Below the pieces are notes generated by a model. The model had not been told where the DNA came from. It saw only the letters and a program-made list of their open reading frames with translations, and searched no databases. A stretch of 64,000 bases of DNA, from contig NZ_SISK01000001.1 in assembly GCF_004310345.1 (NCBI RefSeq), positions 186,001-250,000 on the forward strand, read 5' to 3'. Shown here one piece after another: positions 18,993-27,714 of this stretch. The DNA is from Paracoccus subflavus. Lineage in GTDB: Bacteria; Pseudomonadota; Alphaproteobacteria; Rhodobacterales; Rhodobacteraceae. A program made the translations under genes and the position numbers. The stretch's first letter is position 1. The number at the start of each line of letters is the position of its first letter.

Positions 18993-19036
18993 ACCCCGCG
19001 ATATCTAACCTAACGTCCAAAGCAGGAGCAGGCCCG

Positions 19037-19846
19037 ATGAGCCATCTTCTTCGCAAGCCCTTCGGCACCCATGGCGAGGTGCATCGGATCACGCCGCAAT
19101 CGGCGGGGTGGCGTTATGTGGGCTTCTCGCTCTATCGCCTGCGGCCGGGCGAAACGGCGGCCGAGGCCACGGGCGACAACGAGGCGATCCTGGTGATGGT
19201 CGAGGGCCGCGCGCGCATCCACGCTGCCGACCGGGACTGGGGCGAATTGGGCGACCGCATGGACGTCTTCGAAAAGACCCCGCCGCATTGCCTTTATGTC
19301 CCCGACGGCCAGGACTGGCGGGCCGAGGCCACGACCGACTGCACCCTCGCCGTCTGCACCGCGCCCGGACGGGGCGGGCATGGCGCGCGGCGGATCGGAC
19401 CCGACGGCATCGCCCTGATGCAAAGGGGCACAGGGTCGAACACCCGCTGGATCAACAACATCGCCATGGAGGCCGAGGACTGGTGCGACAGCCTGCTGGT
19501 GACCGAGGTCTTCACGCCTGCGGGCAACTGGTCCAGTTACCCAAGCCACCGCCATGACGAGGACGACTTTCCTCGCATCACCTATCTGGAGGAAACCTAT
19601 TACCACCGCCTGAACCCTCCGAACGGATGGGGCGTCCAGAGGGTCTATACCGACGACGGGTCGCTGGACGAGGTGATCGTCGTCAGGGATGGCGAGGTGG
19701 TGCTGGTCCCGCGCGGCCACCACCCCTGCGCCGCGCCCCACGGCTTTGAATTGTACTATCTCAACGTCATGGCCGGTCCGCGAAGGGCCTGGAGGTTCGT
19801 CGTTGCGCCAGAAATGGAAAGCGTCATCGCCAAGGAGGCGGGCTGA
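19037..19846 (+). CDS. iolB: 5-deoxy-glucuronate isomerase (IolB)
   Basis: The 269-residue bicupin converts 5-deoxyglucuronate to 5-keto-2-deoxygluconate, the substrate of the IolC kinase. Motifs are WRYVGFSLYRL near the N-terminus, WSSYPSHRHDEDD with metal-binding histidines, LEETYYHRLNP and a C-terminal GHHPCAAPHGFELYYLNVMAG. CAGGAGCAGG lies before the ATG. It is the last intact gene of the inositol operon before insertion-sequence debris. Confidence 0.94.
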   Translation: MSHLLRKPFGTHGEVHRITPQSAGWRYVGFSLYRLRPGETAAEATGDNEAILVMVEGRARIHAADRDWGELGDRMDVFEKTPPHCLYVPDGQDWRAEATTDCTLAVCTAPGRGGHGARRIGPDGIALMQRGTGSNTRWINNIAMEAEDWCDSLLVTEVFTPAGNWSSYPSHRHDEDDFPRITYLEETYYHRLNPPNGWGVQRVYTDDGSLDEVIVVRDGEVVLVPRGHHPCAAPHGFELYYLNVMAGPRRAWRFVVAPEMESVIAKEAG

Positions 19847-19869
19847 GGCAAGACTCAAGGAGAGGTGAA

Positions 19870-20022
19870 ATGCTGTCGCCGACGCTTCAGCAAGTTCGCT
19901 GCCTGGCCTATGCAGGGACGGTTTTCCAGCGTCGCGACCCTGAGCAAGCTTCCTGGGTTTCGGAGGGCTCGCAAGGGGCCTGCCCTATGTTACATACCCA
20001 TAGACGGGCTTCCCAATCGAAA
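19870..20022 (+). pseudogene. Possible truncated gene start after iolB
   Basis: Only 23 bases after iolB, AAGGAGAGGTGAA precedes an ATG at 19870, a very good ribosome binding site. The frame reads MLSPTLQQVRCLAYAGTVFQ and then runs without recognisable homology into the IS5-type remnant at about 20023. It may be the 5' end of a further operon gene cut off by the insertion. The family is not recognisable from this fragment, and the right limit is approximate. Confidence 0.3.
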
Positions 20023-20660
20023 CCTATTGTGATTCCTTCCCTGCAGTCGGCAGGAGGCGATCATGGCGCGTTTCGATCTGACGGATTTCGAGTGGTCTGT
20101 GATCCAGCCGCGGCTTCCCACGAAGGTGCGCGGGGTGCCGCGCGCGATGACCGAAAGGTCCCGAACGGCATCTTCTGGGGCTTTGAACGGGTGCGCCATG
20201 GGCCGACAGTCCGGCGCGCTACGGTCCGCACACGACCTGCGTAAACCGCTTCAACCGGTGGCGCAGGGCTGGCCACTGGGTGCGCATTCTCGAAGCGGTA
20301 TCAGCCGCTTGCGACGGCGACGTGCAGATGATCGACCCGTCCTCGATCGGGGTTCACCAGCACGCCGCCAACGGCCAAAAAAAGACCAGCGATCCTGTTG
20401 CATGGGTCGCTCGCGCGCCGGCCTGACCACCAAGATTCCTGCGCGTGTCGATGCCGAGGGCCGTCCGATCCGGCTGAAACTGACCGAGGGCCAGCCGACG
20501 CCGCCAGGGTCTACAACGACGGGACAATCGGCCTGCGACGATTGGTCGCGCGAATGCGGTGATCTGGCGTCAGACCCGTCGGGAACCATCGCCCAGACCA
20601 GACATTCACCTCATGTTCCGACCGGCATCGACGACAGACGTCCGTCGGCGGTTCCTTCGT
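20023..20660 (+). mobile_element. IS5-family insertion sequence remnant with broken transposase
   Basis: From ATG 20063 the frame reads ARFDLTDFEWSVIQPRLPTKVRG, the usual N-terminus of IS5-type transposases. A frameshift follows near 20150. Other frames then carry continuing pieces (YGPHTTCVNRFNRW, RILEAVSAACDGDVQMID, then KKDQRSCCMGRSRAGLTTKI and VDAEGRPIRLKLTEGQ). After about 20510 the expected DRGYDA and C-terminal catalytic parts are absent. The copy is therefore frameshifted and 3' truncated. Element ends are estimates; I could not identify both terminal inverted repeats. Confidence 0.7.
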
Positions 20661-20674
20661 GAAAAGGAAACCTC

Positions 20675-21436
20675 ATGCATTTTACCCATCTGGCTGCAGC
20701 GATCGCATCGCTTGCCCTGGCGGCAACAGGCGCCTCGGCCGACGATCTTGTCAAACTCTATGGACCCGGCGGTCCCGCCCCTGCGATGACCGCTGCGGCC
20801 AAAGCCTATTCCGAGGCCAACGGCATCAAGGTCGAAGTTGTGGCCGGTCCCACCGGCAAGTGGGCCGAGGATGCCGCAAAGGATGCCGACATCATCTTCA
20901 GCGGTGCAGAAAACATGCTGCCGGGCTATGCCACGGCCATGCCGGGCCTTTTCGACATGGCCGAGGCCCGACCGATCTATCTGCGTCCTTCGGCCATTCT
21001 TGTGCGCAAGGGCAATCCCGAGGGCATTACCGGGTTTGCCGATCTGCTGAAGCCGGACATGAAAGTGATGACGGTGGGCGGCGCCGGCCAGACCGGCTTG
21101 TGGGAAGACATCGCGGGACGGGCGGGACGCATCGCTGACGTGCAGGCGCTGCGCACGAACCTGATCTTTCCCGAACCCCCGAACAGCGCCGCAGCAAAGG
21201 ACGTTTGGGCCAGCGACCAGAGTATCGACGCGTGGCTGATCTGGAACATCTGGCAGATCGCCAACCCCGATGTTGCCGACCTTGTCGAGATCGAACCCGA
21301 ATATCGCATCTACCGTCCGGTTTCCGTGGTCACGACGATCCATTCGGACGACGATGCCGACGCCTTCATCGCCTTTCTGACATCGACCGAGGGACAGCGA
21401 ATCTTTTCGCAATACGGTTGGGAAACGGGGCAATAG
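20675..21436 (+). CDS. AcfC-like extracellular solute-binding protein
   Basis: The 253-residue protein has a Sec signal peptide (cleavage near ATGASA-DD, residue ~22). It then reads VKLYGPGGPAPAM, DADIIFSGAENM, PIYLRPSAILVRKGN, AGQTGLWEDIAG, SIDAWLIWNIWQ and FLTSTEGQRIFSQYGW. This is the accessory-colonisation-factor AcfC branch of the molybdate/sulfate-type binding-protein superfamily. AAAAGGAAA precedes the ATG. No permease or ATPase is adjacent, so it stands alone between IS debris and fumC. Ligand is unknown; an oxyanion or organic anion would fit the superfamily. Confidence 0.8.
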   Translation: MHFTHLAAAIASLALAATGASADDLVKLYGPGGPAPAMTAAAKAYSEANGIKVEVVAGPTGKWAEDAAKDADIIFSGAENMLPGYATAMPGLFDMAEARPIYLRPSAILVRKGNPEGITGFADLLKPDMKVMTVGGAGQTGLWEDIAGRAGRIADVQALRTNLIFPEPPNSAAAKDVWASDQSIDAWLIWNIWQIANPDVADLVEIEPEYRIYRPVSVVTTIHSDDDADAFIAFLTSTEGQRIFSQYGWETGQ

Positions 21437-21538
21437 ACCTGTCCACTTGCGGGTCATGGTCAGAATACCGTCGCATACCGATTGCACGCGAGCCGCATGG
21501 TGGCTAGAACCCCCGCACGACCGTGAGGGAGCCATTCC

Positions 21539-22933
21539 ATGACCAAGACCCGCACCGAAACCGACAGCTTCGGCCCGCTGGAGGTTGATGCCCTCAAGTA
21601 TTGGGGGGCGCAGACGCAGCGGTCGATCCGGAACTTTCCCATCGGCTGGGAACGCCAGCCGGTGGCGATCATCCGCGCGCTTGGCGCGATCAAGCTGGCA
21701 GCGGCGCGGGTGAACCAGATCAACGGCGATCTGGACCCCGCCATCGGCAAGGCCATGGAACAGGCCGCGACCGAAGTGTTCGAGGGCAGGCTTGACGACC
21801 ATTTTCCCCTTGTCGTCTGGCAGACGGGCTCCGGCACGCAGTCGAACATGAACGCCAACGAGGTCATCTCGAACCGCGCGATCGAGATCTTGGGCGGCGA
21901 ACTGGGCAGCAAGAAGCCTGTCCATCCAAACGACCATGTGAACATGGGCCAATCGTCGAACGATACCTTTCCCACCGCGATGCATGTCGCGATCGGCATG
22001 ATGGCGCGCGACACGCTGATCCCCGGACTGGAAAAGCTGCATGCGGCCCTGGACGCCAAGGCCCAGGAATTCAAGAACATCATCAAGATCGGCCGCACCC
22101 ACACGCAGGACGCGACGCCGCTGACGCTGGGTCAGGAATTCGGCGGCTATGCCCATCAGGTCGCCAAGGGAATCGAACGGGTCAAGGCCTGCCTGGGCGA
22201 CATCTACGAACTGGCGCAGGGCGGCACCGCGGTCGGCACCGGGCTGAACACGAAAAAGGGCTGGGACACCGCCATCGCGGCCGAGATCGCCGAGATTACC
22301 GGCCTGCCTTTCGTGACAGCACCCAACAAGTTCGAGGCCCTGGCCGCGCATGATGCGATGGTCATGTTCTCGGGTGCCTTGAAGACCGTCGCGGCCTCGC
22401 TGTTCAAGATCGCCAACGACATGCGCCTGCTGGGATCGGGGCCGCGTTCGGGCCTGGGCGAACTGATCCTGCCGGAAAACGAGCCGGGATCGTCGATCAT
22501 GCCGGGCAAGGTCAACCCCACGCAGGCCGAGGCGCTGACCATGGTCTGCGCGCATGTGATGGGCAACGACGCGGCAGTCGGCTTTGCCGGGTCGCAGGGC
22601 CATTTCGAACTGAACGTCTATAACCCGATGATGTCCTATAACGTCCTGCAATCCATGCAGCTTCTGGGCGACGCGGCGGGATCGTTCACGGACAACATGG
22701 TTGTGGGCACCCAGGCGAACGTCGCCCGGATCGACAGGCTGATGAAGGAATCGCTGATGCTGGTGACGGCCCTGGCGCCGACCATCGGTTACGACAATGC
22801 GACCAAGGTGGCCAAGACGGCCCACAAGAACGGCACCACCCTGCGCGAGGAGGCGATCAACCTTGGCCTTGTCGATGCCGAAACCTTTGATCGTGTCGTG
22901 CGCCCCGAGGACATGATCGGTCCCAGGGATTGA
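21539..22933 (+). CDS. fumC: Fumarate hydratase, class II (FumC)
   Basis: The 464-residue cytosolic enzyme of the citric acid cycle hydrates fumarate to malate. Visible are [37 protein letters not shown] and the superfamily signature [15 protein letters not shown]. Length is normal. GAGGGAG precedes the ATG. It appears monocistronic; the following DUF4169-like gene starts 66 bases later. Confidence 0.97.
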   Translation: MTKTRTETDSFGPLEVDALKYWGAQTQRSIRNFPIGWERQPVAIIRALGAIKLAAARVNQINGDLDPAIGKAMEQAATEVFEGRLDDHFPLVVWQTGSGTQSNMNANEVISNRAIEILGGELGSKKPVHPNDHVNMGQSSNDTFPTAMHVAIGMMARDTLIPGLEKLHAALDAKAQEFKNIIKIGRTHTQDATPLTLGQEFGGYAHQVAKGIERVKACLGDIYELAQGGTAVGTGLNTKKGWDTAIAAEIAEITGLPFVTAPNKFEALAAHDAMVMFSGALKTVAASLFKIANDMRLLGSGPRSGLGELILPENEPGSSIMPGKVNPTQAEALTMVCAHVMGNDAAVGFAGSQGHFELNVYNPMMSYNVLQSMQLLGDAAGSFTDNMVVGTQANVARIDRLMKESLMLVTALAPTIGYDNATKVAKTAHKNGTTLREEAINLGLVDAETFDRVVRPEDMIGPRD

Positions 22934-22999
22934 ACGTGGCTTGACCGGATCCGGCGGGCGCGCGGTATGATGAACGCGCCCTTCTTGTCCTGGACCCGC

Positions 23000-23191
23000 A
23001 TGACCAAGATCATAAACCTGCGACAAGCCCGCAAGCAACACCATCGCGATGCAAAACGCGCGGCGGGCGATGCCAATGCCGCGAAATTCGGCGAAGCGAA
23101 ACCCGCGCGCGACGCCCGCCAGGCCGAGGCCGACCGCGCCGCCCGTGCCCTGGATGCCCATCGCCGCGACGATCCTCCTGCCGATGATTGA
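23000..23191 (+). CDS. DUF4169 family small basic protein
   Basis: The 63-residue product starts MTKIINLRQARKQHHRDAKR and is rich in Arg, Ala and Asp, ending in HRRDDPPADD. This matches the DUF4169 family of short proteins in Rhodobacteraceae. An upstream ATG at 22967 is in frame, but the family start KIINLRQARK supports 23000. Its end overlaps the next gene's start by 8 bases, so the two are likely translationally coupled. Function unknown. Confidence 0.65.
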   Translation: MTKIINLRQARKQHHRDAKRAAGDANAAKFGEAKPARDARQAEADRAARALDAHRRDDPPADD

Positions 23192-23420
23192 CCTGCCGTC
23201 CATGACGCCGCCGATCAAGCGGTCGGTGATGATCGACGGGCACCGGACTTCGGTTTCGCTCGAGGATGCGTTCTGGCGCGGCATGGCAGAGGCGGCGCAG
23301 GCACGGGGCATCACACGGGCGCAATTGATCGGCCAGATCGACCATGCCCGCCCGCCTGAAGTCGGCCTGGCAACGGCCCTGCGCCTGTTCGTGATTGCCG
23401 AGCTGCGGCAACAGGAGTGA
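23184..23420 (+). CDS. Ribbon-helix-helix domain protein
   Basis: The 78-residue protein includes KRSVMIDGHRTSVSLEDAFW and RGITRAQLIGQID, resembling the RHH_4 type of ribbon-helix-helix domain. ATG 23184 overlaps the DUF4169 stop (23189-23191); an alternative ATG at 23202 would give MTPPIKRSV. It is likely a small DNA-binding regulator. DUF4169 and this family are often neighbours, as I recall from related genomes, but the joint role is not known. Confidence 0.7.
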   Translation: MIDLPSMTPPIKRSVMIDGHRTSVSLEDAFWRGMAEAAQARGITRAQLIGQIDHARPPEVGLATALRLFVIAELRQQE

Positions 23421-23476
23421 CTCTGCGCCCGGCATGTCCGGGGTTTCGGCCGCCATCCGGGGGCGCCGAACGAAGA

Positions 23477-25864
23477 TCAGGCGCGCAGGGTGCCTCCGGT
23501 GGCCTTTCCGACCTTGTCGATGATCTTCTGACCGACCGCCTCGATTTCAGCATCCGTCAGGGTCTTGTCGCGCGGTTGCAGGCGCGCGGTGATGGCAATG
23601 GATTTTCGGCCGTCTTCAAGACCGGTGAACTCGTCAAAGACCGAAACCCTGTCGATCAGGGCCTTGTCGGCTACGGCCGCGGCGTTGACAAGGGTCAGCG
23701 CCTCGACATGGGCATCGACCACAAAGGCGAAATCACGCTCGACCGGCTGCAATTCGGATGCCCCGAGGGCGGGACGTGTTGTACTGCGGACCTTGGCAAG
23801 CGGAACGTTCGCAATCCTGACCGTAAAGGCCACGGCGGGCCCCTTTACATCGAATGCGCGCAGCACGCGGGGATGCAACTCGCCAAAGGTCGCAAGCGCG
23901 TTCGCACCCAGCGCGATGGTCCCTGCCCGCCCGGGATGCCACCACGGGTCCAGCCTGCGGGTGATCTGGGCCTTGGCCGGCGCGCCGATGGCGGCCAGGA
24001 TGCTTTCCGCATCGGCTTTGGCATCATAAAGATCGACCCTGCGACGGCTGCCAAAGGGATCGCGCGGGGCAGTATGCCCGACCATCAGGCCTGCGATCTG
24101 CGTTGCCTGATCGCCTGGCTCTCCGCCTGCGAAAACAGGGCCCAATTCGAACAACGCAAGGTCGGCAAAACCCCGTGCCTGATTGCGTGCAGCAGCCGAC
24201 AGAAGGCCGGGCAGCAGATCGGGACGAAGATGCGTCATCTCGCTGCTGATGGGATTTTCGATCAGAACCTTTTCGGAACCGCCGCCGAACAGGGCAGCCG
24301 ATGCGTGGTCGATAAAGCTGTAGGTGACGCATTCGTTATAGCCCAGGGCCGCGGCCTGGCGGCGCGCAGATCTTTCGCGGACCTGCACGGCAGTCAGCAC
24401 GGGCCGCGGCACGCCGGGCCTGGGCCGCGGCAGCGGCTGGCCCTGCAATCGGGACAGGCTGGCGATGCGGGCGATTTCCTCGACCAGATCGGCCTCGCCC
24501 AGGATATCGGGGCGCCAGGATGGCACATGGGCCATATCGCCATCCAGGCGAAACCCCAGATCGGTCAGGGTCTTGCGCTGGGTTTCCGCAGGAATGTCCA
24601 ACCCTACGAGACGCGCGGTGCGGGCGGTATCCAAGCGATAGGCTCGCGCGGTATCGGGCACAGCGCCCGCCTCGACGACATCCGAGGCCTCCCCCCCGCA
24701 GAGATCAAGGATCATCCGGGTCGCGTGTTCCAGTCCGGGTCGTGCAAAGGCCGGATCGACGCCTCGTTCAAAGCGATAGCGCGCATCGCTGTTGATCCTC
24801 AGCGCGCGGCCGGCGGACGCGATGGCGATGGGGTTCCAGAAAGCGCTTTCCAGGAAAACATCGGTGGTTGCGTCCGAGCAGCCGGAATGCTCGCCTCCCA
24901 TGATGCCGGCGATGCTTTCCGGGCCATGGTCGTCGGAGATCACCATCGTGCCTTCGGACAGGGAATGGGTCTTGCCGTCGAGCGCAAGAATTTCCTCGCC
25001 CGCGCGGGCGGGACGCACCTTAAGATCACCGGATACCTTTGCCATGTCAAAGACATGCAGCGGCCTGTTCAAGTCATGGGTGAACAGGTTGGTGATATCG
25101 ACAAGCGTGTTGATCGGGCGAAGGCCGATGGACCTGAGGCGCGACCTCAGCCAGTCGGGCGACGGACCGTTCACGACGCCCCGGATGACCCGGCCGGCGA
25201 AATACGGTGCCTTGTCCGCGATGGCCGGGTCGATCGATACTGCCAGGGGACAGGCAAACTGTCCGGGCACCACGACATCCTCCAGCGGCCTCAGCGTGCC
25301 GAGCCCACGAGCCGCAAGGTCGCGGGCAATGCCCCGAACCCCCAGGGCATCAGGGCGGTTGGGGGTGATCTTGATGTGGATCATCGGATCGACCTTGGCG
25401 GGGTCATTGGCAGCCAGCCAGTCCACGAACCGCTCGCCCACCTCGCCCGAGGGCAGTTCGATGATGCCGTCATGCTCCTCGGACAGGTCCAGTTCCCGTT
25501 CGGACGCCATCATGCCGTGGCTTTCGACACCGCGGATCCTGCCGATGCCCAGGGTCACGTCGATGCCTGGGACGTAATCTCCGGGCTTGGCCAGCACCAC
25601 GGTGATACCCGCCCGCGCGTTGGGCGCCCCACAGACGATCTGCTTTTCGCCCTCGTCCGTCAGGACACGGCATACGCGCAGGCGGTCGGCATCGGGATGC
25701 TGTTCGGCTGACATCACGCGGGCCAGGGTAAAGGCGCCCAATCCGGCTGCGGGATCGCGAACCTCCTCGACCTCGAGGCCGATATCCGTCAGCGCCTCGG
25801 CAATCTGGTCCACGGTAGCAGAGGTTTCGAGATGCTCTTTGAGCCAGGACAGGGTGAATTTCAT
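23477..25864 (-). CDS. pheT: Phenylalanine-tRNA ligase beta subunit (PheT)
   Basis: The 795-residue subunit charges tRNA-Phe together with PheS. It has the N-terminal tRNA-binding domain (LSWLKEHLETSA, about residues 1-150), B3/B4 and B5 domains (RPDALGVRGIARDLA, DSDARYRFERGVD-like segment), and a C-terminal ferredoxin-fold anticodon-binding domain (VERDFAFVVD, SIAITARLQPRDKTLTD). The gene is separate from pheS, which lies 30.8 kb away on the same strand. The ATG at 25864 is the family start (KFTLSWL). Confidence 0.96.
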   Translation of the reverse strand: MKFTLSWLKEHLETSATVDQIAEALTDIGLEVEEVRDPAAGLGAFTLARVMSAEQHPDADRLRVCRVLTDEGEKQIVCGAPNARAGITVVLAKPGDYVPGIDVTLGIGRIRGVESHGMMASERELDLSEEHDGIIELPSGEVGERFVDWLAANDPAKVDPMIHIKITPNRPDALGVRGIARDLAARGLGTLRPLEDVVVPGQFACPLAVSIDPAIADKAPYFAGRVIRGVVNGPSPDWLRSRLRSIGLRPINTLVDITNLFTHDLNRPLHVFDMAKVSGDLKVRPARAGEEILALDGKTHSLSEGTMVISDDHGPESIAGIMGGEHSGCSDATTDVFLESAFWNPIAIASAGRALRINSDARYRFERGVDPAFARPGLEHATRMILDLCGGEASDVVEAGAVPDTARAYRLDTARTARLVGLDIPAETQRKTLTDLGFRLDGDMAHVPSWRPDILGEADLVEEIARIASLSRLQGQPLPRPRPGVPRPVLTAVQVRERSARRQAAALGYNECVTYSFIDHASAALFGGGSEKVLIENPISSEMTHLRPDLLPGLLSAAARNQARGFADLALFELGPVFAGGEPGDQATQIAGLMVGHTAPRDPFGSRRRVDLYDAKADAESILAAIGAPAKAQITRRLDPWWHPGRAGTIALGANALATFGELHPRVLRAFDVKGPAVAFTVRIANVPLAKVRSTTRPALGASELQPVERDFAFVVDAHVEALTLVNAAAVADKALIDRVSVFDEFTGLEDGRKSIAITARLQPRDKTLTDAEIEAVGQKIIDKVGKATGGTLRA

Positions 25865-26026
25865 GGCGCGGTGTTTCCGTATCGCATCGGGGCGGTTTCC
25901 GCCTTGAACCGATCCCCGGGGGAATGGTCAAGCGCCAAGAAGGACCGATACCCTTGTTCCGGGCCTCGGCGATCCTATCTATCGTCGCGACGGCGCGATG
26001 ATCCGTCAAACGCGAAGGAGATGTTC

Positions 26027-26344
26027 TTGTCCGACCGAGTCCAGCAGCAACTGCTGATCGAACAGCGGATCGCAAACGAATCGAAGTCCCAGATTGTTGC
26101 CTATCTGCTGGCGATCCTGCTTTGGGGCTTTGGCGTGCATCGCATGTATCTGGGTCGCTGGATGAGCGGGCTGCTGATGCTGGCGATGTGGGGGATGGGC
26201 TGGCTGACGGCGCCGATCCTGATCGGCTGGGTGCCTATTGCCGCCGTTTGCCTGTGGGCATTTGTCGACCTGTTCCTGATTCCCGGAATGATTCGAAACG
26301 ATCAGGCCGTGATCCGTCAGCGACTGATGGCAGGACGCCTGTAG
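26027..26344 (+). CDS. TM2 domain membrane protein
   Basis: The 105-residue product contains a TM2 domain: VAYLLAILLWGFGVHRMYLG followed by a second hydrophobic stretch and VFDLFLIPGM-like end (FVDLFLIPGMIRND). I prefer the TTG at 26027 because GAAGGAG ends 6 bases upstream; the ATG at 26021 directly abuts that ribosome binding site. Two or three membrane segments are expected. Function of TM2 proteins in bacteria is poorly known. It converges with infC across a shared terminator. Confidence 0.75.
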   Translation: MSDRVQQQLLIEQRIANESKSQIVAYLLAILLWGFGVHRMYLGRWMSGLLMLAMWGMGWLTAPILIGWVPIAAVCLWAFVDLFLIPGMIRNDQAVIRQRLMAGRL

Positions 26345-26349
26345 GATAA

Positions 26350-26380
26350 AAGACCGCGCGGCCCCTGCCGACGCGGTCTT
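26350..26380. terminator. Probable bidirectional terminator between the TM2 gene and infC
   Basis: AAGACCGCG (26350-26358) pairs with CGCGGTCTT (26372-26380), and inner CGGC can pair with GCCG with one bulged A. T-rich sequence flanks the right side (TTCTT) and an A-run the left (ATAAAA), so it can serve both converging genes. Confidence 0.7.
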
Positions 26381-26393
26381 CTTGCAAAAGCCC

Positions 26394-26933
26394 CTATCTG
26401 GGGGCAATCATCATGACCATCTGCCGGCCTTCCAGCTTGGGCATGGCTTCGATCTTGCCGGCCTCGCCCACGTCGTCCCTGACCCGGTTCAACAGCTCAA
26501 GCCCCAGATCCTGATGGGCCATCTCGCGCCCGCGAAACCGCAGCGTGACCTTGACCTTGTCGCCTTCGCCCAGAAACTTCATCACCGAGCGCATCTTGAC
26601 ATCGTAATCGTGGGTGTCGGTTCCGGGACGGAACTTGATCTCCTTGATCTCGATGATCTTCTGTTTCTTGCGCGCTTCGGCTTCGCGTTTCTGCTGTTCG
26701 TATTTGAACTTGCCCAGATCCATGACCTTGCAGACGGGCGGAGCGGCGTTCGGGGAAATCTCCACCAGATCCAACCCGGCGTCCTGCGCCATCTGCAGCC
26801 CGACCGACGGCGGCACGACGCCGACATTTTCGCCATCAGGGCCGATCAGACGGATTTCCGACACACGGATGCGTTCGTTGACGCGGGGGCCGGTGTCGCG
26901 GGTGGGCGGTGCGTTATGGGGTCGACGGGCTAT
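26394..26933 (-). CDS. infC: Translation initiation factor IF-3, apparent AUA start
   Basis: IF-3 binds the 30S subunit, prevents premature 50S joining and rejects non-canonical start codons. The protein (179 residues) reads [61 protein letters not shown] and ends [15 protein letters not shown]. There is no ATG or GTG at the expected N-terminus. AAGGAG (26946-26941) lies 7 bases before an in-frame ATA (26933-26931), which gives exactly the family N-terminus (M)ARRPHN. An ATC at 26939 is too close to the ribosome binding site. E. coli infC uses AUU, so a rare start is expected biology. Confidence 0.93.
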   Translation of the reverse strand: MARRPHNAPPTRDTGPRVNERIRVSEIRLIGPDGENVGVVPPSVGLQMAQDAGLDLVEISPNAAPPVCKVMDLGKFKYEQQKREAEARKKQKIIEIKEIKFRPGTDTHDYDVKMRSVMKFLGEGDKVKVTLRFRGREMAHQDLGLELLNRVRDDVGEAGKIEAMPKLEGRQMVMMIAPR

Positions 26934-26946
26934 GGCGATGCTCCTT
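26931..26946 (-). promoter_or_regulatory. infC ribosome binding site and rare start codon
   Basis: On the minus strand AAGGAG is followed after CATCGCC (7 bases) by ATA, then GCC CGT CGA coding A-R-R. The spacing fits initiation at ATA. In enterobacteria the AUU start of infC is the target of IF-3 autorepression; the same logic is inferred here. Confidence 0.65.
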
Positions 26947-27114
26947 GATGGCCAAATCGGAATGGACGGAAAATAAGCCTCAAGACGGCGTGATTCAACC
27001 GGATTTGCAGCAGCGTGCCCCGGAAACGCATGGTTGACCTGCCTGATGGCTGACTTTTCCACGTGTCCGAGCTGTGTCATACCGTCCTGAGCGATCTGAA
27101 AGGATAATCCCGCC

Positions 27115-27714
27115 ATGCGCATTCTCTTGGCTTTTGTTGCGATCCTTGCCGTGGGCCTTGGCGTCTGGTGGATCGGGCAACGCCAGCCCGCCGGGCCGAT
27201 TCCGGAACAGCCCCCAGCCGAAACCGCGCAGGCCAACGCGGTCGCGACCGAGGCCGCCGCCGACGCTGCCGCCGATGCGGCGGCGATTGCGGCCGATGTG
27301 GCGGCCGAGGCTGCACAGGCGTCGCAAGAGGCCAGCGTCGCCCCCGCCAGCGATGCCGCCGCCGAGGCCGAAGCCGCTGCCGAGGCCGCCCTGCAAGCCG
27401 CCGATCGCGCCGCCGAGGCCGCCGCAGCCGCAGAGACCGGAACGACCGATGCGGCGGCACGGGACGCGGCCTCGGCTGCCCAGGATGCCGCGGCAGCCAC
27501 GACCGAGGCCGCCGGCGCGGCCATCGCGGCGACGCAGATCCAGGCCCTTTTGACGCCCGAAGGATTCGACGCCGACAGGGTCGGTCGCATCATCGACACC
27601 GCGGCCATCAGCGACCAGCAAAAGGCCACCCTGCGACGGCTGATCGAAACCGCTGGAAACGATCCCGACCTGCTACGTCAGGCCCTGGATCAGGTCAGGG
27701 CCGTGATGCCGTGA
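27115..27714 (+). CDS. Alanine-rich membrane-anchored protein of unknown function
   Basis: The 199-residue product has an N-terminal hydrophobic segment ([20 protein letters not shown], residues 2-21) acting as signal anchor. A region of roughly residues 37-140 is almost only Ala, Glu, Asp, Thr and Gln, with helical heptad-like spacing ([17 protein letters not shown]). The C-terminal ~55 residues are of normal composition: [45 protein letters not shown] precedes the ATG. It is probably a periplasmic helical stalk with a small C-terminal domain. Its stop overlaps the next gene's GTG start. Confidence 0.65.
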   Translation: MRILLAFVAILAVGLGVWWIGQRQPAGPIPEQPPAETAQANAVATEAAADAAADAAAIAADVAAEAAQASQEASVAPASDAAAEAEAAAEAALQAADRAAEAAAAAETGTTDAAARDAASAAQDAAAATTEAAGAAIAATQIQALLTPEGFDADRVGRIIDTAAISDQQKATLRRLIETAGNDPDLLRQALDQVRAVMP

